Assembly: GCA_044226205.1 (NCBI GenBank)
Contig: JBGAHL010000017.1
Coordinates: 1-64,000 of the forward strand
Length of the DNA: 64,000 nt
Source of the DNA: M3007 sp044226205
GTDB taxonomy: Bacteria > Bacteroidota > Bacteroidia > Chitinophagales > Saprospiraceae
Direction of reading: 5' to 3'
Part shown: one piece after another, positions 32,281 through 40,997 of the stretch
How positions within the stretch are numbered: position 1 is the first letter of the stretch
Layout: every line of letters starts with the position of its first letter
The notes under the pieces: model-generated
Told to the model about the DNA's origin: nothing
The model's input: the letters and a program-made list of their open reading frames with translations, nothing else
The model's database searches: none
Made by a program: the position numbers and the translations under genes

Positions 32281-34450
32281 AAATCTGCTGCACCACCCAG
32301 GCGCCCAGATATGCCACCAGCCCCATTCCCACAAATTGCAGGATGGCCCAGCGCCAGCGGCCGGTTTCGCGGCGAACGGCCGCGAGCGTGCTCATGCACT
32401 GCATGGCCAGGGCATAAAAAACCAGCAGGGAAAGCCCCGTAGCGCGGGTGTACACGCGATCGCCCGTGTCGTCGAAACGGTCGCCGAGCATGCGTTGCCG
32501 CAGAGAAATGTAGCGTTCGAAAGGCTTCTGACTGGAAGCCTCCGCTTCTTCCTGTTCGCCCACGCTTTCAAGGCTGTAAATGACGTACATCGTACTGTTG
32601 AACACTTCGCGGGCCGCGAAAGAGGATATCAGCCCGATGCCGATCTTCCAGTCGTAACCCAGGGGACGGATCGCCGGCTCTATAAAATTGCCAAAACGAC
32701 CGGCCCACGAATCTTTCATCTGGTAGGCGGCAATCAGGTCGCCCGTGCGCAGGCTGTCGAGACCTTGTCGCGTAGCTTCTTCACGGGCGGTCGCCTCGGC
32801 GAGACGCATGGAATCGCCCGGGCCCGTGCTCGACAACACCCAAAGGGTCACCGTGATGACGACGATGATTTTCCAGACACCCGATACGAATGAGGTGGTT
32901 TTGTCCCAAACCGTTAGCCATACGTTTTTCCAGTGGGGCATGCGGTACACCGGCATTTCGAGGGCCAGGTACGAAGGTTCGCGGGTCCGCAGCGTTTTTT
33001 TCAGTACCCAGGCCGCGCCGAATGCGGCGCCCATACCCAGAAAATACATGGCTGCGAACACCAGCGCCCAGGTCCACCAGCCTGCCCCCGGCAAGGCCAC
33101 AGGGATGAGCACCATGTACACGGGTATGCGGGCGCTGCAACTGATGAATGGCGTCACCATGACGGTAATAAGCCGCTCTTTCCAGTTGCTAATGGTGCGC
33201 GTACCCATGATAGCGGGCACGGCACAGGCGCCGCCGCCGATCAGGGCCACGATGCTTCGTCCGTTCATGCCGTAGCGCCGCATGGTTTTGTCGAACATGA
33301 ATACCACACGGGCCAGGTAGCCGACTTCTTCCAGAATTGTGACCAGAAAAAACAGCAGGGCGATCTGCGGCACAAACACCAGCACCCCTTTGAATCCTTC
33401 GAGGATTCCTTTGGTCAGCAAGTTGGCAATCCATTCGCCGCCGAGGCGGTGAGCCAGATTGCCCATGCCGTCGATGATCCAGTTCATGCCTGCTTCCACC
33501 CAGCCGCCGGTAGTTTCGTAGCCGTAAAATATGACCATGAACACCAGCAACATGACGCCGAAAAAGATCATGGGCCCCCACCAGCGATGGGTCAGCACGT
33601 TGTCGATTTTGTCGGTAGGCGTGCTGGGAAATACGGGCGGGCGCTGCACGGCTTCCTGCACGAGCGGCGAAAAGCCGTCGTAGCGGTCGAGGGTTTCTTC
33701 AACCTGTGCGCGCAGCGACTGGAATTGTTTGGTCAGTGTGATGGCGGCCAGCGTTTCACGGTCCTGACGTTTGAGGAAAGGGAGCCAGGCCGCATGATGG
33801 GCCAGCAACAACGCGCGGTACGGATTATCCGTGCCAAGATTGAGCCGAACGGCCTCAGCCACCTGTTTTTCGCGCTCGGTCAGCTGGTAAAAGGGTGGAT
33901 GTACGAACGGATTTTTCTCTGCTGAAAGCAACAGCTTTTCGAGCTCGACAATGAGCTTCTGGATGTTGTCGCCCGTCCGACCGCTGATGAATACCACCGG
34001 CACGCCCAGGCTTTCGGACAATTTTCCGATGCTGACCTTGATGCCGAGTTCCGCAGCCGTGTCGGCCATGTTGAGCGCCAGCAGCACGGGCAGGCCCAGA
34101 TCGATGAGCTGACTGAGCAGGAGCAGGTGTTTTTCAAGATTGATAACGTCGGCCACGTACACCACGGCTTTTGGGAAAAGCGGGTCGGCCGGGTTGGCCA
34201 TGACGGTGGCGACGATTTTTTCGTCGGAAGAGGTCGGATAAAGACTGTATGTGCCCGGAAAATCGGTCAGCATGGCCTCGCGGCCGCTGGGCAACCTGAT
34301 CTTGCCCTCTTTCACATCGACAGTCACGCCGGGGAAGTTGCCCGTTTTCTGGCGCAGGCCGGTCAATTGGTTAAAAACCGTGGATTTACCGCTATTGGGA
34401 TTACCCACCAACGCGACCCTGGTGGCTGCTTGTTCCGGTCCCTGACTCAT
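32276..34450 (-). CDS. feoB: Ferrous iron transporter B
   Basis: FeoB imports Fe(II) across the inner membrane. The 724-residue protein has an N-terminal G domain with G1 GNPNSGKST (about residues 16-24), the DFPGTYSL switch (about 63), and G4 LNMAD (about 130), then a helical regulator and a membrane part with the Gate motifs (GGGACAVPAIMGTRT, about 407-421). A periplasmic or cytoplasmic insertion near 575-625 with a DS(L/M)R stretch and a final helix VAYLGAWVVQQIF complete it. Its start overlaps the feoA stop by 4 bases. The final residues lie inside a MITE palindrome arm. Regulation by iron is expected but no Fur-like box was identified. Confidence 0.95.
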   Translation of the reverse strand: MSQGPEQAATRVALVGNPNSGKSTVFNQLTGLRQKTGNFPGVTVDVKEGKIRLPSGREAMLTDFPGTYSLYPTSSDEKIVATVMANPADPLFPKAVVYVADVINLEKHLLLLSQLIDLGLPVLLALNMADTAAELGIKVSIGKLSESLGVPVVFISGRTGDNIQKLIVELEKLLLSAEKNPFVHPPFYQLTEREKQVAEAVRLNLGTDNPYRALLLAHHAAWLPFLKRQDRETLAAITLTKQFQSLRAQVEETLDRYDGFSPLVQEAVQRPPVFPSTPTDKIDNVLTHRWWGPMIFFGVMLLVFMVIFYGYETTGGWVEAGMNWIIDGMGNLAHRLGGEWIANLLTKGILEGFKGVLVFVPQIALLFFLVTILEEVGYLARVVFMFDKTMRRYGMNGRSIVALIGGGACAVPAIMGTRTISNWKERLITVMVTPFISCSARIPVYMVLIPVALPGAGWWTWALVFAAMYFLGMGAAFGAAWVLKKTLRTREPSYLALEMPVYRMPHWKNVWLTVWDKTTSFVSGVWKIIVVITVTLWVLSSTGPGDSMRLAEATAREEATRQGLDSLRTGDLIAAYQMKDSWAGRFGNFIEPAIRPLGYDWKIGIGLISSFAAREVFNSTMYVIYSLESVGEQEEAEASSQKPFERYISLRQRMLGDRFDDTGDRVYTRATGLSLLVFYALAMQCMSTLAAVRRETGRWRWAILQFVGMGLVAYLGAWVVQQIF

Positions 34451-34680
34451 AATTCTACCAATATCGTGGCGGCTTCTTCAGCGCGCAAGGCAAGTCGCAC
34501 GCCATCCACTTTGATGTAAAAAGTTTTGCCGAACGGCGCACTGCGCACCATTTCGATCATCGCGCCGGGCAACACGCCCATGGCCGTCAGCTTGCCCGCC
34601 AGAGCGGGGTCGTCGAAGGAAATTGTGCGGGCGCATTCATTTTCCTTCAAATCGGAGACGGTTCGGTAACGGCGTTGCAT
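34447..34680 (-). CDS. feoA: Ferrous iron transport protein A
   Basis: The 77-residue SH3-like cytoplasmic protein is the usual partner of FeoB. It has the family pattern LAGKLTAMGVLPGAMIEMVRSAPFG...YIKVDGVRLALRAEEAATILV. The start MQRRYRTVSDLKENECARTI gives the normal length. It overlaps feoB by 4 bases, so translation is coupled. The 212 bases upstream (34681-34892) carry no recognisable gene. Confidence 0.92.
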   Translation of the reverse strand: MQRRYRTVSDLKENECARTISFDDPALAGKLTAMGVLPGAMIEMVRSAPFGKTFYIKVDGVRLALRAEEAATILVEL

Positions 34681-34892
34681 GGGCAGTGTTTTGTCATAAT
34701 TTAGACAAATTCAACGGAAGGCAAAAGTAGCAGACTTCACGCCATTGCCCTGCAAGGTTCGGCTGATTTTTTGTCAAAACCATGCGTCGAGGTGCTGGAA
34801 TACACGAGATTCGAGCATTTCAAATCCCTTTTTTCCCCGGCGGCCCGCAGCATAGACGGGCACAGCAGCGAAAAGGTTACCCAACGCCCTGT

Positions 34893-35795
34893 TCAGGATT
34901 GAAAAATAGCCTTCATAGCGCCGTCCAGTTCGGGGAACTCGAAACGGAACCCGGCAGCCTGCAGTTTTTCTGCGGAGACGAGGTTGCTGAACAGGATAGT
35001 ATCCGCCATTTCTCCAAATAAAATCCGAAGCGCAAAGGCGGGCACCGGCGCAAACAAGACCGGGCGGCGCATGGCGCGGGCGGCGGCTTTTACGAGGGGC
35101 TTTATCCGTTCGGGGTGTGGCGCCACGGCATTGTACACACCTGCAAGCGATTCATTTTCAATAGCATAAATCAGCGCCCGGCACATGTCGTCGCGGTGAA
35201 TCCAGGAATACCAGGCTTTTCCGTCGGCGAAATAGGAGCCCAGACCGAAGTACAGCGGTCGCGCGATTTCTTTCAATGCGCCGCCGGTTTTGTCGAGCAC
35301 TACGCCCACGCGAAACTTGACGGTGCGGATACCCAGCGCAGCCACTTCATCGGCGGCGCTTTCCCACACCCGGCAGGTGTCGGAGAGGAATCCGCCGGTG
35401 CGGGGCGGGTCGGTCTCGCGCATCAGTTGTTCGCCCGAATTGCCGTAATACCCGATGGCCGAGGCCGATACGTACACCGAGGGCCGGGCGCCGCTGCGCC
35501 GCAGGGCATCGCGAAGCAGGCGGGCGCTCTCGACACGGCTGTCGAGCAGGAGTTTTTTCCGGGCGGGCGTCCAGCGGCCGTCGGCAATGCCCGCGCCGGC
35601 CAGGTTGACGATCGCCGACACGCCTTCCAGCGCAGCCTCGTCCATCGTGCCGCGAGCGGGGTCCCAGGCGAATTGTCCGGCGCCGCGCGGCGTGCGGGTC
35701 AGCACACGAACTGTGTAGCCTTTTTCTTTCAAAAGCACCTGTAAACGGCTGCCGATAAAGCCGGAGCCCCCGGCGAGCAGGACGATCTTATCCAT
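34893..35795 (-). CDS. TIGR01777-type NAD(P)-dependent epimerase
   Basis: The 300-residue protein is an extended short-chain dehydrogenase of the YfcH/SDR39U1 kind. It opens with the nucleotide-binding GGSGFIGSRL (residues 9-18), has the family blocks NLAGAGIADGRWT (about 69-81), SASAIGYYGNSGEQ (about 110-123) with the YxxxK position replaced as usual for this group, RVGVVLDKTGGALKEI, YSWIHRDDMCRALIYAIE and YNAVAPHPERIKPLVKA. The physiological substrate is unknown. The start ATG at 35795 is directly before the glycine motif. The promoter region is occupied by short tandem repeats. Confidence 0.92.
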   Translation of the reverse strand: MDKIVLLAGGSGFIGSRLQVLLKEKGYTVRVLTRTPRGAGQFAWDPARGTMDEAALEGVSAIVNLAGAGIADGRWTPARKKLLLDSRVESARLLRDALRRSGARPSVYVSASAIGYYGNSGEQLMRETDPPRTGGFLSDTCRVWESAADEVAALGIRTVKFRVGVVLDKTGGALKEIARPLYFGLGSYFADGKAWYSWIHRDDMCRALIYAIENESLAGVYNAVAPHPERIKPLVKAAARAMRRPVLFAPVPAFALRILFGEMADTILFSNLVSAEKLQAAGFRFEFPELDGAMKAIFQS

Positions 35796-35800
35796 TGAAG

Positions 35801-35871
35801 TTCAAAGTTGGGGGTTCAAAGTTGGGGGTTCAAAGTTGGGGAGTTCAAAGTTTAAAGTTTAAAGTTGGGGG
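35801..35871. repeat. Tandem repeat of 7/14-base units, forward orientation
   Basis: Three units of TTCAAAGTTGGGGG-type are followed by TTCAAAG TTTAAAG TTTAAAG TTGGGGG. They lie just upstream of the epimerase start. Their complements form the second array at 36017-36099, so the two arrays face each other across about 145 bases. Confidence 0.85.
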
Positions 35872-36016
35872 CGGCTTGCTTTGCGTGAGTGTGGACGGAA
35901 AGGTTGTGGCGCGCTCCGACTCAACGCTTTCGAGGGCGCAATGGTTGAAGGGGCTTTCTATTTTCTGACATGACAGTGATTACTTCTGTCTTTCCGGCAA
36001 CCCGTTTGGCCTACCC

Positions 36017-36099
36017 AACTTTGAACTTTAAACTTTGAACTTTAAACTTTAAACTTTAAACTTCGAACTTTGAACTTCGAACTTCGAACTTTAAACTTC
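36017..36099. repeat. Heptanucleotide tandem array
   Basis: Twelve heptamers of the form AACTT(T/C)(A/G) run without interruption, the last truncated. They end at the stop codon of the radical SAM gene. The pattern resembles short tandem heptanucleotide repeats (STRR-like) and may vary in copy number between strains. Confidence 0.9.
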
Positions 36100-37603
36100 A
36101 CATCCCCTCCGTTTCGGGCTGGCGGTAGCGGAGCCAGAATTTTTGTAAAACCTTGATTTCGTAGGGAAATGCAAACCAATCGAGGCGATAGCGCAGGCCG
36201 GAAAGGCTGCGCATGACACGGCGCTGAAAGCCGCTCAACTTGAGGTCGGAGACGGTCGGGAAACGCGCGTTGAGCACGGTTTCAAAATTCTGAATGCGGC
36301 GCACCATGGCGGCCGTGAGCCAGGGGGTGAGCGGGTTGCGGCGCAGGTCGAAGGACTCCCATTGGGGCGAGAGCCAGTCTTCGAGTTTTTCGGGAAAACG
36401 AAAGCCCTCGCGGAGGATGCGCTCGTACAACTCGGAGCCCTCGGTCGGCACCGGCGAGTAGACGTAAATAATAATTTCCGTGTCGGGATTGACGCGTTTG
36501 ATCTGTTTGATAAAGGCAATATCGGCCTCTATCTGTTCCCAAACCTGTTCGGGCGAGTCGGCAGGCATGCCCAGCACGAAGGAATATTCGGGAATGATAT
36601 CGAAGCGGCGGAGGCGTTCGGCAAACCGCAGGATCTGCTCGCCCGTCTGGCGGCCGCCTTTGTCCATTTGTTTGAGCAAGGCGTCGTTGCCGGTTTCCGC
36701 GCCGAAAAAGATCATGCGGCAGCCCGAGCGGCGGAGCAGGTCGAGCGTGTCGTCGGAAAACTGGTCCATCGTATCGATGCGGGCTTCGCCCCACCACTGT
36801 ATGTTTTCGTGGAGCATCAGTTGGGCGAATTCTCGCACGCGTTTTTCACTCACAAAGAAATTATTGTCGTGAAATTCGACACTGTCGGCGCCCCATTTTT
36901 CCTTGACGTAGCGAACGTCGCGGTAAATATTTTCCGCCGATTTCCCGCGCCAGCGGGCTTCATAAATAGGTACCACGGCGCAAAACGAGCATTTAAAAGG
37001 ACAACCCATGCTGCTGTGGTAAGCGAGGGTGCGGCGCCCGAGAAAGGTGCGGACGAGGTAGCGCGACATCGGGTAGAACCGATCGAGAAAATCGTACGGC
37101 AGGGACGGCAGGGCATCCTGGTCGAGCAGGGCTTCCTTGCTGTTTTTCACCACCGTGCCATCGGGTGTTTTCCAGACGAGGTTGGGGATAAATTCGAAGG
37201 GGGCGCTGGTTTCGAGGGCATCGAGCAAAGCGGGAAAAGCGCGGTCGCCGGGGCCGTACACCACAAAATCGACCCAGCCGCTGTCCATCACCACGCCGTA
37301 CTGGTTGCTGGCAAAATAGCCGCCCCAAATGTTGACCACGGCCGGAAATTGCTCGCGTATCCGCCGGGTGAACGGCACCGCCTGCCGCAGCTGCGGGCCG
37401 GGCATGACCGTGCAGCCGAAATAGCGAAACTCGCCGCTGCGCAGGTAGCCCTCGATCACCCTCCAGGGGTCTTTTTCGAGGTTGCCGTCGACGATGACAA
37501 ACTCGTATTTGCCGTGGATCGAGGCTCCAACCTGCAGGATGCTGTTGGGCACCCGGTGTTTGGCCCGGGCGCTGCGGGGGTTGAAAAGCAAGACTTTATT
37601 CAT
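36098..37603 (-). CDS. Radical SAM protein with cobalamin-binding-like N-terminal domain
   Basis: The 501-residue protein starts at MNKVLLFNPRSARAKH; the longer frame to 37675 is rejected. Residues 1-140 resemble a B12-binding domain (FVIVDGNLEKDP, VVNIWGGYFASNQ), without the DxHxxG base-off histidine motif. The radical SAM domain has the cluster motif CPFKCSFC (about residues 180-187), EFHDNNFFV (about 221) and GAETGNDALLKQMDKGG (about 277). The class resembles B12-binding-domain radical SAM enzymes (BchE/HpnP-type), which act on lipids or ring compounds. The substrate is unknown. A tail of about 90 residues is basic. Confidence 0.9.
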   Translation of the reverse strand: MNKVLLFNPRSARAKHRVPNSILQVGASIHGKYEFVIVDGNLEKDPWRVIEGYLRSGEFRYFGCTVMPGPQLRQAVPFTRRIREQFPAVVNIWGGYFASNQYGVVMDSGWVDFVVYGPGDRAFPALLDALETSAPFEFIPNLVWKTPDGTVVKNSKEALLDQDALPSLPYDFLDRFYPMSRYLVRTFLGRRTLAYHSSMGCPFKCSFCAVVPIYEARWRGKSAENIYRDVRYVKEKWGADSVEFHDNNFFVSEKRVREFAQLMLHENIQWWGEARIDTMDQFSDDTLDLLRRSGCRMIFFGAETGNDALLKQMDKGGRQTGEQILRFAERLRRFDIIPEYSFVLGMPADSPEQVWEQIEADIAFIKQIKRVNPDTEIIIYVYSPVPTEGSELYERILREGFRFPEKLEDWLSPQWESFDLRRNPLTPWLTAAMVRRIQNFETVLNARFPTVSDLKLSGFQRRVMRSLSGLRYRLDWFAFPYEIKVLQKFWLRYRQPETEGM

Positions 37604-37774
37604 GACAGACAGCGGAAGCGCGGCGGTAAAAAACAGGGCTGAACGGGTAAAAGGGCTTTCTGAAACCTCCTGCAAAGCAGATTTTGTTAACGACCTTTGT
37701 ATCTGTGGTTAACGGCTGTCAAAAATGACGCATGTTTCGTGACTTTTTCAAACCGGGTCGTCAAATAGTTGTTC

Positions 37775-37876
37775 AAAAGAGCAAAGACAAGCGAAATATC
37801 GCTTCAAGATAAAGATTGTTTTCATTTGGTTTTTTGGGGTTTAGCCGCCGGCGCGCAATGCGTCGGTGGCTTTTTT
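37775..37876 (+). ncRNA. Putative small RNA, copy B (5' end undefined)
   Basis: Positions 37812-37848 repeat the 37-base block of copy A (300-336, opposite strand), which contains TTTTCATTTGG and TTTTTTGGGGTTT. It is preceded by a hairpin AAGCGA-AATA-TCGCTT and by CAAAGAC as in copy A, and followed by a terminator. The interval lies between the divergently placed radical SAM gene and the convergent ligA stop, with no plus-strand protein gene upstream. Therefore a short plus-strand transcript is the simplest reading. Read the other way the block ends in ATGAAAACAATCTT, which could be a start codon, so a peptide leader is the alternative. Confidence 0.5.
37844..37876 (+). terminator. Rho-independent terminator of small RNA copy B
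   Basis: An 11-bp stem (37844-37854 with 37860-37870, two G-U type pairs) with loop GCAAT is followed by six T. The stem differs in sequence from that of copy A yet keeps pairing. Confidence 0.85.
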
Positions 37877-37880
37877 AATT

Positions 37881-40055
37881 TTAATTCGTCCGCTCCACGA
37901 ACTCCGCTTCCGTCCAGATTTCCACCGTACCCAGTTCCGTCGCTTTTTTCAGTTTCGAGCCGGCCTTTTCGCCCACGACCAGAATACCGAGGTGTTTGCT
38001 CACCCCGCTGGCGATGGAAGCCCCGGCCGCAGCGGCGCGTTTTTCGGCTTCTTCGCGGGTCATTTGGGACAATGTGCCGGTAAAAAGGATGCTGCGGCCG
38101 TAAAGCGGTCCGTCGGTATTGGCCTCGGCTTTTTTGTCTTCCTCGGTCTGGTGCAGGTTGACGCCGAGTTGTTCCATCGTTTGTAAAAGTTCGACGTTGT
38201 GTTCGTTCTGGAACCAGTTGAACACGTTGCGGGCCAACACGGGACCGATGTCCTTGATCTGCTGGTATTTTTCAAGGTCCCACTCGCGCAGATCGAGCAC
38301 GTGTGCGATCTCGGCAGCCAGCAATTTGCCTGCTTTCTGGCCGAGGTGCAGGATGCTCAGCCCGTGCAAGAGGCGGTGGATCGGGTTCTTTTTGGCTTTT
38401 TCCACGGCCTGGCGCAGGTTGGCGGCCGATTTCATCCCGAAGCCTTCGAGGTGTTCGATCTTGTCATAATCGAGTCGGTAGAGGTCGGCTATGGAGTGCA
38501 GCCAGCCGAGTTTGTAAAAACGCTCGATCGTGCTTTCGCCCAGTCCTTCGATGTCCATCGCACTTTTGGAGGTGTGAAAAATCATGCGCTGGAGCACCTG
38601 GGCCTCACAATCGGCATTTTCGCAGCGCCAGATGGCCTCGTCTTCGGGTTTGAAGAGCAGCGAATGGCACACGGGGCAGTGCGTCGGGTATTCCACGGGG
38701 CGCTCGGAGCCGTCGCGCAGTTCGGGCAGGGATTTGACGATGTAGGGGATTACATCGCCAGCGCGTTCCACGAGCACCCGGTCGCCGATACGAATGTCCT
38801 TGCTTTTGATAAACTCCTCGTTGTGCAGGCTCACGTTGGCGATGGTCACGCCGGCGAGGGGCACGGGGTCGAGTTTGGCCACGGGCGTGACGGCGCCGGT
38901 TTTGCCGACCTGAAACTCGACGTCGCGCAGGCGGGTAGTGGCCTGGCGGGCCTTGAATTTGAAGGCGATGGCCCAGCGTGGGTGGTGGCTGGTGTAGCCG
39001 CAAAGTGCCTGTAAATCAAGGCGATTTACCTTGATCACCATACCGTCGAGTTCGTAGGGGTATTCGTCGCGGAAGTCCTGCCAGGCCAGGCAATATTCGA
39101 TCACGGCGTCGATGCCCTCGCAATTTTTCGTAGCCGCCAGCGCTTCGCCTCTGGAGGCGTTTTGATCGACGTTCGATGCGGCTGCAAGCGGGGTTTTGAA
39201 ACCCAGTTTTTCGAGCAGGTGGATGCTTTCGCTGTGCGATTCGAAGCGTTCGAGCACGTTGTTGCCCTCGGCATCGGTGGCGTAGCCGAGTTGGTAAAGG
39301 AAGGCTTCGAGGCCGCGTTCGGCGGCTTCGCGCGGGTCTTTCATGCGCAAGCCCCCGGTGGCGGCATTGCGGGGGTTGGCAAACAGCGGCTCGCCGGCAG
39401 CCTGGCGGCGGGCATTTATTTTTTCAAAAATATCCTTGCGAATAAGGGCTTCGCCCCGCAGTTCGGCTTTCGCGATGCCGAGGCGGGAAAAGCCGGCCTG
39501 CAAAGGCACCGAGCGCAGGGTGCGGATGTTGGCCGTGATTTCGTCGCCCACTTCGCCGTTGCCGCGGGTGGCGGCGCGTTGCAGCCGGTCGTTTTCGTAC
39601 ACGAGGGCGATGGTGCCGCCGTCGTATTTGGGCTCCACGCAATATTCCACGACGGCATCGGCGGGCAGTTTGCACAGTTTTTTGACGGACGTATCGAAGT
39701 CGCGCAGGTCGTCGGCATCGTAGGAATTGTCGAGCGACAGCATGGGCGTGAGGTGGGCCACCTGGTTAAAACTGGCGGTCAGGTCCTTGCCCACCCGCTG
39801 GGTAGGCGAATCGGGCGTGATGAGGCTCGGGTGTTCGGCCTCGATGCGTTCGAGCAGTTTGTAGAGTTGATCGTACTCGAAATCGCTGACGACGGGGTCG
39901 TTTTGCACGTAATAGCGCCATTCGTGGTAGAGGATCACGCGGCGAAGCTCGTCGGCAATTTCAGCGGGGTTTTCGGCGAGCAGGGAGTCGGCCGGGGTAG
40001 CAAGCAGTTGTTTGGACCGCTCGAAGAGCAGGCGTTGTTCGTCGGTGGCGTACAT
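37881..40055 (-). CDS. ligA: NAD-dependent DNA ligase
   Basis: LigA seals nicks in DNA during replication and repair. The 724-residue protein has the expected order: Ia helical domain, adenylation domain with the active lysine in VEPKYDGGTIALVYENDRL (KYDG, where most relatives have KIDG; about residue 144), GEALIRKDIFEKINARR, EYPYELDGMVIKVNRLDLQ, an OB domain with RIGDRVLVERAGDVIPYI, the four-cysteine zinc finger (CPVCHSLLF, CENADCEAQ), helix-hairpin-helix repeats and a C-terminal BRCT domain (about 645-720). Start at 40055 gives a normal N-terminus. Confidence 0.96.
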   Translation of the reverse strand: MYATDEQRLLFERSKQLLATPADSLLAENPAEIADELRRVILYHEWRYYVQNDPVVSDFEYDQLYKLLERIEAEHPSLITPDSPTQRVGKDLTASFNQVAHLTPMLSLDNSYDADDLRDFDTSVKKLCKLPADAVVEYCVEPKYDGGTIALVYENDRLQRAATRGNGEVGDEITANIRTLRSVPLQAGFSRLGIAKAELRGEALIRKDIFEKINARRQAAGEPLFANPRNAATGGLRMKDPREAAERGLEAFLYQLGYATDAEGNNVLERFESHSESIHLLEKLGFKTPLAAASNVDQNASRGEALAATKNCEGIDAVIEYCLAWQDFRDEYPYELDGMVIKVNRLDLQALCGYTSHHPRWAIAFKFKARQATTRLRDVEFQVGKTGAVTPVAKLDPVPLAGVTIANVSLHNEEFIKSKDIRIGDRVLVERAGDVIPYIVKSLPELRDGSERPVEYPTHCPVCHSLLFKPEDEAIWRCENADCEAQVLQRMIFHTSKSAMDIEGLGESTIERFYKLGWLHSIADLYRLDYDKIEHLEGFGMKSAANLRQAVEKAKKNPIHRLLHGLSILHLGQKAGKLLAAEIAHVLDLREWDLEKYQQIKDIGPVLARNVFNWFQNEHNVELLQTMEQLGVNLHQTEEDKKAEANTDGPLYGRSILFTGTLSQMTREEAEKRAAAAGASIASGVSKHLGILVVGEKAGSKLKKATELGTVEIWTEAEFVERTN

Positions 40056-40092
40056 GCAGACAGTGCAGTTTTCGGGATGGATTTACGAAAAA

Positions 40093-40136
40093 GAACGGCG
40101 CAAAGTTTTCCATTTCGCAGGAAAACTTTGCGCCGT
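40093..40136 (-). terminator. Hairpin terminator between lipoprotein gene and ligA
   Basis: An 18-bp perfect stem (40093-40110 with 40119-40136) and 8-base loop is followed on the minus strand by CTTTTTC. It lies 34 bases after the lipoprotein stop. Confidence 0.85.
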
Positions 40137-40169
40137 TGGTCGTTTTAGCGGGGAAAATTTGAAGCAGGG

Positions 40170-40775
40170 TCACATTTTTTTCAAAGCCATGGCTGCCAGT
40201 TCCTTCGCTTTTTCGAGGTTGTCGTGGGGTTGGTCGGCCCAGTCGAGGGTGAGTTGCAGGCAAAGATGGCCTTTCCAGACCATCAGCGTGGTGGTGGAGG
40301 TACTCCAGATGGCGCCATCGCCGAGGCCGGGCACCTGTTCTTCGTACACGTCGCCGCGGTTTTTGATGTTGAATTCGTATTGCTGTTGGGCCATTGCGGC
40401 TGTGCCGTAGTTGAAAATCTGGGTAGCCACGGAGTTGCGGGGCGACACGGCCCGCTCGCCTTTCAGCGTCTCGTTGTCGCGGGAGGCCCAGTCGGGTTTG
40501 TTCCAATAGCGGAGGCAGTAGCCTTGTCCGGCGGCGGAATGTTCGTTGTAGGCGTCGCGGCGGACGTCGATGGAGAAATAGCGGACGATTTCATCCTGCG
40601 TCAGCAGATTGCAGCCGGCATCGGCCCATGGGTTGTCGCCGCGCAGGGGTGCGCCGGTGGAATCGACGAGCGGCGGGTTCGGGTTTGAATTATTGGCGGG
40701 CGCGGGTTTGGAATCCTGCTTGCAGGCGGCCAGCCAAAGGAGGGCAAAGAGGGTGGTAAAGATGGATAAACGCAT
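40170..40775 (-). CDS. Lipoprotein of unknown function
   Basis: The 201-residue protein has a lipoprotein signal with lipobox LAAC and Cys18, so it should be lipid-anchored. A proline/asparagine-rich linker (about 19-47) follows. The globular part begins CNLLTQDEIVRYFSID and ends KAKELAAMALKKM; the CNLLT(Q)DEI opening resembles DUF3558-like or similar periplasmic modules, but no family is claimed. It has its own promoter and terminator and is thus monocistronic. Confidence 0.82.
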   Translation of the reverse strand: MRLSIFTTLFALLWLAACKQDSKPAPANNSNPNPPLVDSTGAPLRGDNPWADAGCNLLTQDEIVRYFSIDVRRDAYNEHSAAGQGYCLRYWNKPDWASRDNETLKGERAVSPRNSVATQIFNYGTAAMAQQQYEFNIKNRGDVYEEQVPGLGDGAIWSTSTTTLMVWKGHLCLQLTLDWADQPHDNLEKAKELAAMALKKM

Positions 40776-40807
40776 GATAGATGGTCAGTTTACGGTTGTT
40801 GGAAGTG

Positions 40808-40836
40808 CAAAAATAGGGCCGATCCGTTCGTCGCAA
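40808..40836 (-). promoter_or_regulatory. Promoter of lipoprotein gene
   Basis: On the minus strand, TTG (complement of 40834-40836) and TATTTTTG (complement of 40808-40815) are separated by 18 bases, giving a leader of about 25 bases. Confidence 0.6.
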
Positions 40837-40997
40837 ACTCCGATGCAAAACGCCGATCACTTGCTGTAAAGACATCTTTGGCCTAAAAAAATTGTCGGTG
40901 TGGGTGGAGCGGGACTTTTATTCCGTTCTTTTGCCCCGATAACAGCAAAAATTTTCATTCTTGAATTGAACTAATTTCTACACAAGCACACCGAAAC

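Noticed and set aside
35801..36099. CRISPR array
   Set aside because: Units are contiguous 7-mers without spacers; no cas genes are present.
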